A stretch of 13,121 nucleotides of DNA from Lentisphaeria bacterium (GTDB taxonomy: Bacteria > Verrucomicrobiota > Lentisphaeria > Victivallales > UBA1829): the NCBI GenBank assembly GCA_017540385.1, contig JAFYBD010000013.1:1-13121 (forward strand), read 5' to 3'. How positions within the stretch are numbered: position 1 is the stretch's first letter; every line of letters starts with the position of its first letter. The notes beneath the pieces are model-generated. The model ran no database searches, was not told where the DNA came from, and saw only the letters and a list, made by a program, of their open reading frames with translations. A program made the position numbers and the translations under genes. This document shows positions 6,703 through 12,514 of this stretch, piece after piece.

Positions 6703-7890
6703 TCAATCCGAATCGGCCCCCCGCGATTCGACCGATTCCACCAGGCGGCAGTAATCCAGCATCCTGCGGTCGCGCCCCAGGACCGACGAGATCACCCGCG
6801 CGGTTCGGGTCCGGAAATAGTCCGCATAACACCGGACGACGCTGCCCCATGCGCCGCGTTTCGGGAGACGATAGATGCTGCGGATTTTCGTGGGAGAGAG
6901 CCACAGGATGTGGTTCGTCACGAAGCCAGCGGCATTGCCTTTCGCCCGGGAGCGATCGAACGCAAGTTTTGTCGTATCCGGTTCGCCGAGTTTGCCGCGT
7001 GCTTCAAATATGGTCCTGAAAAGGGCTGATCTCTCCGGATTTGCCCCGAATTTCGCGAGGACTTCGGCGGGGAAGAACTCCGGGAACGCCGCGAACAAAT
7101 CGCCGGGGTAGGGCAGACGCCAGCGGTCCGACATCGCGCGGAGCTTCGCGAAATCGACTTCGTCGTGACGCATCACCATCGCGGCGTCGGTCAGGAGTTT
7201 CGGCAGCTGCGCGTGGTAATACGTCTGGGATGAGGCATGACGCGCCAGCATCAGCAGATTCAGTTCCGGCGTCAGCGCATGCCGTCCCCCGCTGTCCGGC
7301 AATTCCGTTGTAAACGCCCACATATCATGGGGATCGATCCCCGCGAAATTCGACAGGGTATAGTGCGGTTCCATGGTAAAACCGCCCCGGATATGCGGGG
7401 AATAATGGTGCTGGGCGGTCTTGAACACGGCGTCGTTCCGATCGGTATAGCGATCAGGAGCTTTCCACCCGGTTTCCGCGAGCACGTCGAGCGCCTTTTC
7501 GCAGTCGTCGGGATGGAACCAGACATCCCAGTCGTTGCCGTGGCGCAAGGCCGCATCGGGATAGACCCGCCAGGTGAGATCGGCGCCCTTGACTGGCGCG
7601 AACCGGAGTCCGTGCGCGCTCAGCTCGTCGAAACATTGACGAATGGCGTGCGCCCCCTGCGCCGCCTGAGCCTGCCGCAGTTGATAGACCTTGCGATACT
7701 TTGCGCGGCGTTCCTCCGGCAATTCGTCGTAAAGAAACCGGTACAGCCACGCCTGCTGCCCAAACGCACAGCCCTCGCGTTCCAGCGCATCGCGCGCGGA
7801 CTGGTCAAGCGCATGATAATACGCCGCGGCGTCGCCGTAGACGCAGGCGCCGAGGAATCGGAGCAGATCGACCGGGACGCCGTAATTCAT
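6703..7890 (-). CDS. Nucleotidyltransferase-fold protein (PF14907-like) of a PqqD-associated cassette
   Basis: A 395-residue protein carrying the core of the uncharacterised nucleotidyltransferase family: FAPVKGADLTWRVYPD (97-112), Arg116, then GNDWDVWF (118-125), whose Asp120 and Asp122 would bind metal. A second conserved-looking stretch, HHYSPHIRGGFTMEPHYTLS, lies near residue 160. The predicted chemistry is transfer of a nucleotide to a peptide, protein or small molecule; the acceptor is unknown. The frame extends 36 codons further upstream, but the start at 7890 is preferred: it has GGAGG at 7898-7902, and its ATG overlaps the stop of the S26-peptidase gene as ATGA. It is the last gene of the three-gene unit. 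Related proteins are known next to PqqD-like proteins in some lasso-peptide and polysaccharide clusters. Family assignment is fairly sure; substrate and activity are not. Confidence 0.8.
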   Translation of the reverse strand: MNYGVPVDLLRFLGACVYGDAAAYYHALDQSARDALEREGCAFGQQAWLYRFLYDELPEERRAKYRKVYQLRQAQAAQGAHAIRQCFDELSAHGLRFAPVKGADLTWRVYPDAALRHGNDWDVWFHPDDCEKALDVLAETGWKAPDRYTDRNDAVFKTAQHHYSPHIRGGFTMEPHYTLSNFAGIDPHDMWAFTTELPDSGGRHALTPELNLLMLARHASSQTYYHAQLPKLLTDAAMVMRHDEVDFAKLRAMSDRWRLPYPGDLFAAFPEFFPAEVLAKFGANPERSALFRTIFEARGKLGEPDTTKLAFDRSRAKGNAAGFVTNHILWLSPTKIRSIYRLPKRGAWGSVVRCYADYFRTRTARVISSVLGRDRRMLDYCRLVESVESRGADSD

Positions 7891-8459
7891 GCGCCGCCCT
7901 CCTCCGGGACGCGGAACACCATCCGGCGGCTCCATTTCAGGTACACCACCCGGCCGTTGTTCTTTCGAACCGCCACGGGGATGCCGTGCCAGCTCCACTG
8001 GACGCTGCCGTCGCGGAAACGGCTGGCTTCGCGGGCGGGGATGCGCAGACCTTTCAGGGGGCGGAACACGGAGAGCATGCGCGTGAAAACGGCGAAGAAA
8101 CGGCGTTTCCGCTGCTGGCGGCGGAACTGTCTCATGCCGTCGCGTCCGCGCGCGACCTCGACGGTCCGCCCGTCCGCCGTATGCAGGCGATACACCAGTC
8201 GGAAGACGCTGCCCGGCGTGAGCTCCAGTTTATCCGGGGTGAGATTGTTGTCGCCCATGGTCACCGCGCGGTCGGCGGTCCGGCGGACGACCCGGTGCAC
8301 ATAATGGGGGTCGCGGTCGAACACTGCCACGACGTCGCCCGGCTCCAGAGAATCAAACGGCTCGGCGCGCAGGTCCAGCAGGTCTCCGTCGCGGAACATC
8401 CCGTGCATGCTGTTGCCGGTATAAAACGCCGTCGACATCTCTCCGGGAGCGGTCTTCAT
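7887..8459 (-). CDS. S26/S24-family peptidase, SEC11/SipW-like, without a visible membrane anchor
   Basis: A 190-residue protein with the signal-peptidase-like core GNSMHGMFRDGD (15-26; nucleophile candidate Ser17), LEPGDVVAVF (39-48), YVHRVV (53-58; His55) and TMGDNNLTPD (67-76; Asp70 or Asp76). Histidine, rather than lysine, after the GDVV box is typical of the Ser-His-Asp SEC11/SipW branch. Unlike normal signal peptidases it has no N-terminal hydrophobic segment, so a cytoplasmic location and a role in trimming a peptide or itself are more likely. Residues ~108-190 are very rich in Arg and Lys and match nothing I know. It follows the pqqD-like gene by seven bases and overlaps the nucleotidyltransferase gene by four. 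Start uncertain: an in-frame ATG seven codons later is possible. Active peptidase versus binding-only homologue cannot be told from sequence. Confidence 0.8.
   Translation of the reverse strand: MKTAPGEMSTAFYTGNSMHGMFRDGDLLDLRAEPFDSLEPGDVVAVFDRDPHYVHRVVRRTADRAVTMGDNNLTPDKLELTPGSVFRLVYRLHTADGRTVEVARGRDGMRQFRRQQRKRRFFAVFTRMLSVFRPLKGLRIPAREASRFRDGSVQWSWHGIPVAVRKNNGRVVYLKWSRRMVFRVPEEGGA
7898..7902 (-). promoter_or_regulatory. Ribosome binding site deciding the nucleotidyltransferase start
   Basis: GGAGG on the minus strand, seven bases before the ATG at 7890-7888. It favours this start over the in-frame ATG at 7998, which would bury 108 bases of the gene inside the upstream peptidase gene. Confidence 0.75.
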
Positions 8460-8466
8460 CTCGGTC

Positions 8467-8727
8467 TCACGCTTCCGACAGCAGCGACCGGGCTCGGAGA
8501 GCCTCCACGAACGCTTTCACGTCCCGGGTCCCCTGTTCCTCGGTCACGCCAGAAAAATGGTCCAGCAGGGCACGCACCAGGGCGGGTTCGTCCGCCCCTT
8601 TTTCCAGTTCTTTCCACAGGAACACGCCGGTCTTGTTCAGCGACATTGCCGCGTTGGTCTCGGGATTGAAGACCAGCCCGGTCCCGTCGAATTGTTCCGC
8701 CATGGTGGCGAAGTGATTGAGTATCAT
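8467..8727 (-). CDS. PqqD-like peptide chaperone / RiPP recognition element protein
   Basis: A stand-alone 86-residue protein with the PqqD fold signature: GLVFNPETNAAMSLNKTGVFLWKELEKG (17-44), then an ALVRALLDHF helix and a C-terminal VKAFVEALRARSLL helix. PqqD-type domains bind leader peptides and present them to modifying enzymes. Length and motif order are those of free-standing PqqD proteins. The ATG at 8727 has AGGAAGG ten bases upstream; an in-frame ATG eight codons later has no such site. It is the first recognised gene of the cassette, seven bases ahead of the peptidase gene, with its own promoter. No radical SAM partner or pqqA-like precursor is encoded next to it, so it is not a PQQ biosynthesis gene. 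Confidence 0.85.
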   Translation of the reverse strand: MILNHFATMAEQFDGTGLVFNPETNAAMSLNKTGVFLWKELEKGADEPALVRALLDHFSGVTEEQGTRDVKAFVEALRARSLLSEA

Positions 8728-8810
8728 CGTGCGAATGCCTTCCTGATTCTGCGGAAACCGGCCGCAGGAGAGATTCTCCGGGCAGGCGGTTTCCGTGGGG
8801 TTTCAATCAT
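8724..8810 (-). CDS. Possible 28-residue basic peptide ORF at the head of the PqqD cassette
   Basis: ATG at 8810-8808 opens a 28-codon frame whose TGA (8726-8724) overlaps the pqqD-like ATG as ATGA. The start lies only five bases beyond the -10 hexamer, so a transcript beginning at this A would be leaderless. The peptide begins MIETPRKPPARR and ends RKAFAR. It holds ten Arg/Lys residues and no Cys. Its position is that of a RiPP precursor or a translational-coupling leader, but a chance frame is just as possible. No homology is recognised. Confidence 0.3.
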   Translation of the reverse strand: MIETPRKPPARRISPAAGFRRIRKAFAR

Positions 8811-8815
8811 ACACA

Positions 8816-8844
8816 AATATATCATCTCCGGTGCGATTTTTCAA
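8816..8844 (-). promoter_or_regulatory. Consensus-like sigma70 promoter of the PqqD cassette
   Basis: On the minus strand TTGAAA (8844-8839) and TATATT (8821-8816) are spaced by exactly 17 bases. Transcription should begin at about 8810-8808, roughly 80 bases before the pqqD-like start. The promoter lies in the 153-bp gap after the GH16 gene. The inverted repeat CTCCGG...CCGGAG brackets the -35 element. Confidence 0.75.
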
Positions 8845-8880
8845 GCACTGCCCCGGAGTTTTGACACGATTTTCGGCGCG

Positions 8881-9852
8881 TCAGTCGGCAGCCGGAATCC
8901 GCTGGTACACGCGGACGTAGTCCACGAGCATCTGAACCGGGAACCTGATGGCAGTCACGTCGCCGCCGTTGTCACCCCCGAGCGCGAGGTTCACGAGCAG
9001 ATAGTGGGGCTGGCGGAACGGATTGGAAACGGAGCGGAACCGGGCGTTCCTGACCTCGGCGATTGAGGAATCGTTCACGGCGACGCCGTCCACGGAGAGC
9101 ACGATGCGGTTTTCGTCCCAGTCCATCGCGTACACATGGAACTTGTCCGCCCATTCCGGATCGTCCTTCCGGTAATCGCCGATCGGCGTGCGGACGGTGT
9201 TCCATTCCGGCGACCACTGTCCCCCCGCTCCGGCCCAGCAGAAATTCGCCAGGACGGTCTCCTTGTAATACTCGAAGATGTCGGTCTCGCCGCAGGACGG
9301 CCAGCTTTCGGAGACGCCGAGCGTCCAGAAAGCCGGCCAGCAGCCCTCCGTCATGGGCGCTTTGATGCGCGCCTCGATGCGGCCGTAGCAGAACGCATGG
9401 AGCCCCTTCGTGATGAGGCAGGCGGAGGTGTACTCGATGGGAGCGTCGTTGCCGCCGAACATGCGCCCGAAGGGATTCGCGTTCGGATTCGGCAGCGGCG
9501 TCTCGTGGTGTTCCGCGGTGATGACCAGGCATCCGTCGCGCACCTCGGCGTTCTCGGGACGGTACCACTGCGCCTCGTGATTGCGGACGTAACCGGTCTC
9601 GTAGGTCCAGTTCGCGGGGTTGGGGCGGCCGTCGACGTCGAATTCGTCTCCCCAGGCCAGCTTCATGCCGGGAGGAGGATTCGGCGCGAACGATTCCGCC
9701 CCGGATCCGGCGGGAGTCCGGGCGGATTCGATCTCCGCGGAACCGCAGGCGGCCGCGAGCAGCACGATCAGCGCCGCGAAGCATGCGGCGAAGACGGCGG
9801 AAATCCGTGACGCCTCAGTTCGAGGCAGGCATGGACATGAGGAATTCGGCAT
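8881..9852 (-). CDS. Exported glycoside hydrolase family 16 protein (beta-glucanase-like)
   Basis: A 323-residue protein. Residues ~17-36 form a hydrophobic export signal ending LLAAAC; Cys36 may be lipidated, though Ala at -3 is not ideal for a lipobox, so plain cleavage is possible. The catalytic domain (63-317) carries the GH16 motif CGETDIFEYY, with nucleophile Glu189, Asp191 and acid/base Glu194, preceded by GRIEARIKAP (158-167) and GCWPAFWTLG (170-179) and ending VDYVRVYQ. Family members cleave beta-1,3/1,4-glucans, agars or related polysaccharides; the exact substrate cannot be read here. The only plausible ATG (9852) lies 38 bases inside the end of rho, with an AAGG about nine bases upstream. 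It is probably read through from rho, since no terminator lies between. It seems unrelated to rho or to the PqqD cassette that follows. Confidence 0.88.
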   Translation of the reverse strand: MPNSSCPCLPRTEASRISAVFAACFAALIVLLAAACGSAEIESARTPAGSGAESFAPNPPPGMKLAWGDEFDVDGRPNPANWTYETGYVRNHEAQWYRPENAEVRDGCLVITAEHHETPLPNPNANPFGRMFGGNDAPIEYTSACLITKGLHAFCYGRIEARIKAPMTEGCWPAFWTLGVSESWPSCGETDIFEYYKETVLANFCWAGAGGQWSPEWNTVRTPIGDYRKDDPEWADKFHVYAMDWDENRIVLSVDGVAVNDSSIAEVRNARFRSVSNPFRQPHYLLVNLALGGDNGGDVTAIRFPVQMLVDYVRVYQRIPAAD

Positions 9853-12166
9853 TGGTCTGAACCTTTTTGAGCTTGGAGATCAGGACCTCCATGGCTTCGA
9901 CCGGGGGAACGCCGGTCATGGCCTTGCGGAGCGTCCAGACGCGCGGGAGTTCGTCGCGGTGAAGCAGGAGTTCCTCCTTGCGGGTACCGCTGGCCTCGAT
10001 GTTGATGGCCGGGTACACGCGCTTGTCCACGAGACGGCGGTCGAGGTGGAGCTCCATGTTGCCGGTGCCCTTGAACTCCTCGAAGATGACCTCGTCCATC
10101 TTGCTGCCGGTGTCGATGAGGGCGGTGGCGATGATGGTGAGGCTGCCGTAGTTCTCGATGTTGCGGGCCGCGCCGAAGAAGCGTTTGGGCTTGTGGAGCG
10201 CATTGGCGTCGACGCCGCCGGTGAGGATCTTGCCGCTGTGGGGCTGGAGCGTATTGTAGGCGCGGGCGAGACGCGTGATGGAGTCGAGCAGGATCACGAC
10301 GTCCTTCTTGGACTCGACCAGGCGCTTGGCCTTCTCGATGACCATTTCGGCGATCTGCACGTGGCGCTCCGGGGGTTCGTCGAACGTGGAGCTCACGACC
10401 TCGGCGTTGGAGCTCACGCTCATCTTCATGTCGGTGACTTCTTCGGGGCGTTCGTCGATGAGCAGGATGATGAGGATGACCTCGGGATTGTTCTTGATGA
10501 TGGAGTTCGCCATCTTCTGCAGCAGCACGGTCTTGCCGGTCCGGGGCGGAGCCACGATGAGTCCGCGCTGACCGAGACCGATCGGAGTCACGAGGTCGAC
10601 GATGCGGCCGCAGAGTTCGTCCGGGGTGGTCTCGAGCAGGAGCCTGCGGGTCGGGAAATACGGTTTGAGCTCGTTGAACGGGATGATGTCGCGCTTGCAC
10701 TCCGGGGCCTGATGGTTGATCTTCGTCACGCGGAACATGGCGAAGAAGCGCTCCTTCTCGCGGGGCTGGCGGATTTCGCCCTCGATGAAGTCGCCGGTGC
10801 GCACGGCGTAACGCCGGACCTGGTTCGGGCTCAGGTAGATGTCCTCGGCGGAGGGCAGATAGCTGTAGTAGGGCGAACGCAGGAATCCGAAGCCGTCGGG
10901 CATGACCTCGAGGAAGCCGCTGCCGAGGAGGATGCCGTTCTTCTCGCTGTTTGCGCGGATGATCTCGAAGACGAGCTCGGACTTCGCGAGCACGCCGACG
11001 CCCTCGATCCCCAGGTCGCGCGCCATCTGGCTGAGCTCGGTGATGGATTTCTGCTGGAGGTCGGAGATGTTCAGCGTCTGGAGCGGGATCGGGGTGCCGT
11101 CCTCGGAATACTCCACGCGCGGAGCGTCGTTGTAATTCTGCTGTGTGAGCTTCATGAGACGGCGGATTTCCGCCACGGTCGGATCGTCGCCGCCCTGACG
11201 GATGCTGTTGTATCCGCCCCCGCCGCCACCGGACTGGAAGCGGCGTTTCTGGTTCTGCTGGTTCTGATTGTTCTGGTTGTTCTTGCGGAACTGCTGCTGA
11301 TTCTGGTTGTTGAACTGGCGGTTGTTGTTCTGCTGGTTGAACTGGCGCTGATGCTTGCCGTTGCGCTGGTTCTGCTGGTTCTGATTGTTCTGATGGAACC
11401 CGCGCTGCTGGAATCCCTGCTGCTGGCCGTTGTTCTGCTGCTGGCCCTGCTGCGGGGCGTTCTGCCGCTGGGGCTGCTGTTCCTGGGCTGCGGGGTTCGC
11501 CGGACGGCCGAACTCGCCCTGAGGCTGTCCGCCGAGGTCGCGGACCTCGAGGTTGTCCTCCGGGAAATCGGGCGCGGAATCTGCGGAATCGTCGCGGAAC
11601 TCGCGCTGAATCGGACGCCGGGGCTGGACCGGAGCGGGCGGCACGTAGGCGATGCTGTCGTCGTCCGGCGGGAGATCGACGGACGCGCCGCCGACCTCGT
11701 TCATGCCGGCCACCACGATCGCGTCGGGGCGGATGTCGCCGGGGAATTCGCGGTCGGACACGGGGTCGGACTCCATGTCGTCGTCATCCGCGCTGAATTT
11801 GTAGGTGCGGACGACTTTCAGGCCGTCGCGGGAACTGGGCGTGAAGGAATCGACGTGCCGGACCGAGGCCGGATCGTAGTCGCCGTCGTCGCCGGATTCG
11901 GGCGAGAACGCGTCGTCCTGCGCGGCGGGAGCGGCTGCGGGAGCGGCGTCGAAGAGGTTGTCGCCGTCGTCCTGACCGGTCGCTTCGACGGGTTCGTCGA
12001 CGCGTTTTTTCGGCGGACGGCCGCGGCGTTTTTTGACGGCGGGAGCCGCTTCTGCGTCGCCGGAAGCTTCCGGCGCGGGCTGATCCATTGCGGGAGCCGC
12101 TTCGGGCGCATCGGCCGGAGCGGATGCTGCGGGTTCGAATTGAGGGGTTTCCATTTCGTCGATCAT
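9815..12166 (-). CDS. rho: Transcription termination factor Rho with a long disordered N-terminal extension
   Basis: A 783-residue protein; E. coli Rho is 419 residues. The extra ~360 N-terminal residues hold an Ala/Pro/acidic segment, a lone AT-hook-like KKRRGRPPKKR (residues 45-55), acidic patches, a Gln/Asn-rich low-complexity tract (~227-311) and a six-Gly run (313-318). The canonical Rho part follows: helical N-domain (~368-405), RNA-binding OB fold (GFLEVMPDGFGFLRSP, ~418-432), Walker A APPRTGKT (539-546), DERPEEVTDM (571-580), Walker B VVILLDSITRLARAYN (623-638), and the Q/R-loop region GGVDANALHKPKRFFGAARN (650-669). All ATPase residues look intact. The start chosen is the ATG at 12166 (AAGGA at 12175-12179, eight bases upstream); an in-frame TTG seven codons earlier has no such site. 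Rho autoregulation through its leader is known elsewhere and may apply here. Confidence 0.96.
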   Translation of the reverse strand: MIDEMETPQFEPAASAPADAPEAAPAMDQPAPEASGDAEAAPAVKKRRGRPPKKRVDEPVEATGQDDGDNLFDAAPAAAPAAQDDAFSPESGDDGDYDPASVRHVDSFTPSSRDGLKVVRTYKFSADDDDMESDPVSDREFPGDIRPDAIVVAGMNEVGGASVDLPPDDDSIAYVPPAPVQPRRPIQREFRDDSADSAPDFPEDNLEVRDLGGQPQGEFGRPANPAAQEQQPQRQNAPQQGQQQNNGQQQGFQQRGFHQNNQNQQNQRNGKHQRQFNQQNNNRQFNNQNQQQFRKNNQNNQNQQNQKRRFQSGGGGGGYNSIRQGGDDPTVAEIRRLMKLTQQNYNDAPRVEYSEDGTPIPLQTLNISDLQQKSITELSQMARDLGIEGVGVLAKSELVFEIIRANSEKNGILLGSGFLEVMPDGFGFLRSPYYSYLPSAEDIYLSPNQVRRYAVRTGDFIEGEIRQPREKERFFAMFRVTKINHQAPECKRDIIPFNELKPYFPTRRLLLETTPDELCGRIVDLVTPIGLGQRGLIVAPPRTGKTVLLQKMANSIIKNNPEVILIILLIDERPEEVTDMKMSVSSNAEVVSSTFDEPPERHVQIAEMVIEKAKRLVESKKDVVILLDSITRLARAYNTLQPHSGKILTGGVDANALHKPKRFFGAARNIENYGSLTIIATALIDTGSKMDEVIFEEFKGTGNMELHLDRRLVDKRVYPAINIEASGTRKEELLLHRDELPRVWTLRKAMTGVPPVEAMEVLISKLKKVQTNAEFLMSMPASN
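11234..11488 (-). repeat. CAG/CAA/AAC-rich low-complexity tract inside rho
   Basis: About 85 codons, mostly Gln and Asn with scattered Arg, Phe and Gly, encode a prion-like segment. The DNA is a degenerate run of CAG, CAA, AAC and AAT triplets, so its length could vary between strains by slippage. It is in frame and free of stops. Confidence 0.85.
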
Positions 12167-12514
12167 CACGGGATTCCTTTCATTCAAAGAAAATCATAAC
12201 GTATATGTTGTTTTTCGGGTATCAAAATGCGCGTCGGCGCTGCGGCAAATCCCTCGGACCGCCCCCGGAAAAACGCCCGGAAACAGCCTGCAGGGATACC
12301 GCGGCACGAACGGCATATCCATTTTTATGGGCACCTCTAAAAATTTGTTTTCGGCGGCTTTTCGCGTCTGGACCAAGTCCAACTGGTAAGATTGTCGGTG
12401 GTTACCTTCAGGTAGCCACGCTCAAATCTTCCTGCATTGTCCTTTTTGCCCATACGCTGAAAATCCATCCGATCGAATTTTAAGAGATACCCTTATGTCG
12501 TTGGTGTTGCAAGA
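12167..12514. other. Intergenic region between coaE and rho; likely rho leader
   Basis: The 348 bases hold no convincing gene. Near rho, a -10-like TATGAT (12198-12193, minus) has only a badly spaced TTGATA (12225-12220, 21-base spacer), so a promoter here is weakly supported. A 5-codon ORF (ATGAAAGGAATCCCG, stop TGA overlapping the rho ATG) precedes rho. Further upstream are two hairpins (12369-12381 and 12388-12430). TTTTTA (12322-12327) and TAAAAA (12338-12343) form a short inverted repeat around GGGCACCTC. I see no clear terminator for coaE. Confidence 0.5.
12388..12430. promoter_or_regulatory. Long two-part hairpin in the presumed rho leader
   Basis: GTGGTTACC (12398-12406) pairs with GGTAGCCAC (12411-12419) around a TTCA loop, nine pairs including one G-T. 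Outside a small internal loop, AAGATT (12388-12393) pairs with AATCTT (12425-12430). No T-run follows on either strand. A second tight hairpin, TGGAC/GTCCA (12369-12381), lies next to it. It sits 222 bases upstream of the rho start, so attenuation or transcript protection is possible. Confidence 0.5.

Noticed and set aside
7891..7998. 36-codon N-terminal extension of the nucleotidyltransferase
   Set aside because: It lies within the peptidase gene, is Gly/Pro/Arg-rich and unlike the family, and a strong ribosome binding site supports the later ATG.
8456..8806. 116-codon minus-strand frame overlapping the pqqD-like gene
   Set aside because: Out of frame with the PqqD motif, and its composition (His/Arg/Gly) is that of a shadow frame.
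9620..12199. Very long open frame (about 859 codons) on the plus strand opposite rho and the GH16 gene
   Set aside because: It is antisense to two clearly recognised genes, shows biased Val/Glu/Gly/Leu composition typical of mirrored GC-rich codons, and has no family motif.
12194..12382. 62-codon minus-strand frame between coaE and rho
   Set aside because: No good ribosome binding site and no recognisable motif; it overlaps the presumed rho leader and one of its hairpins.
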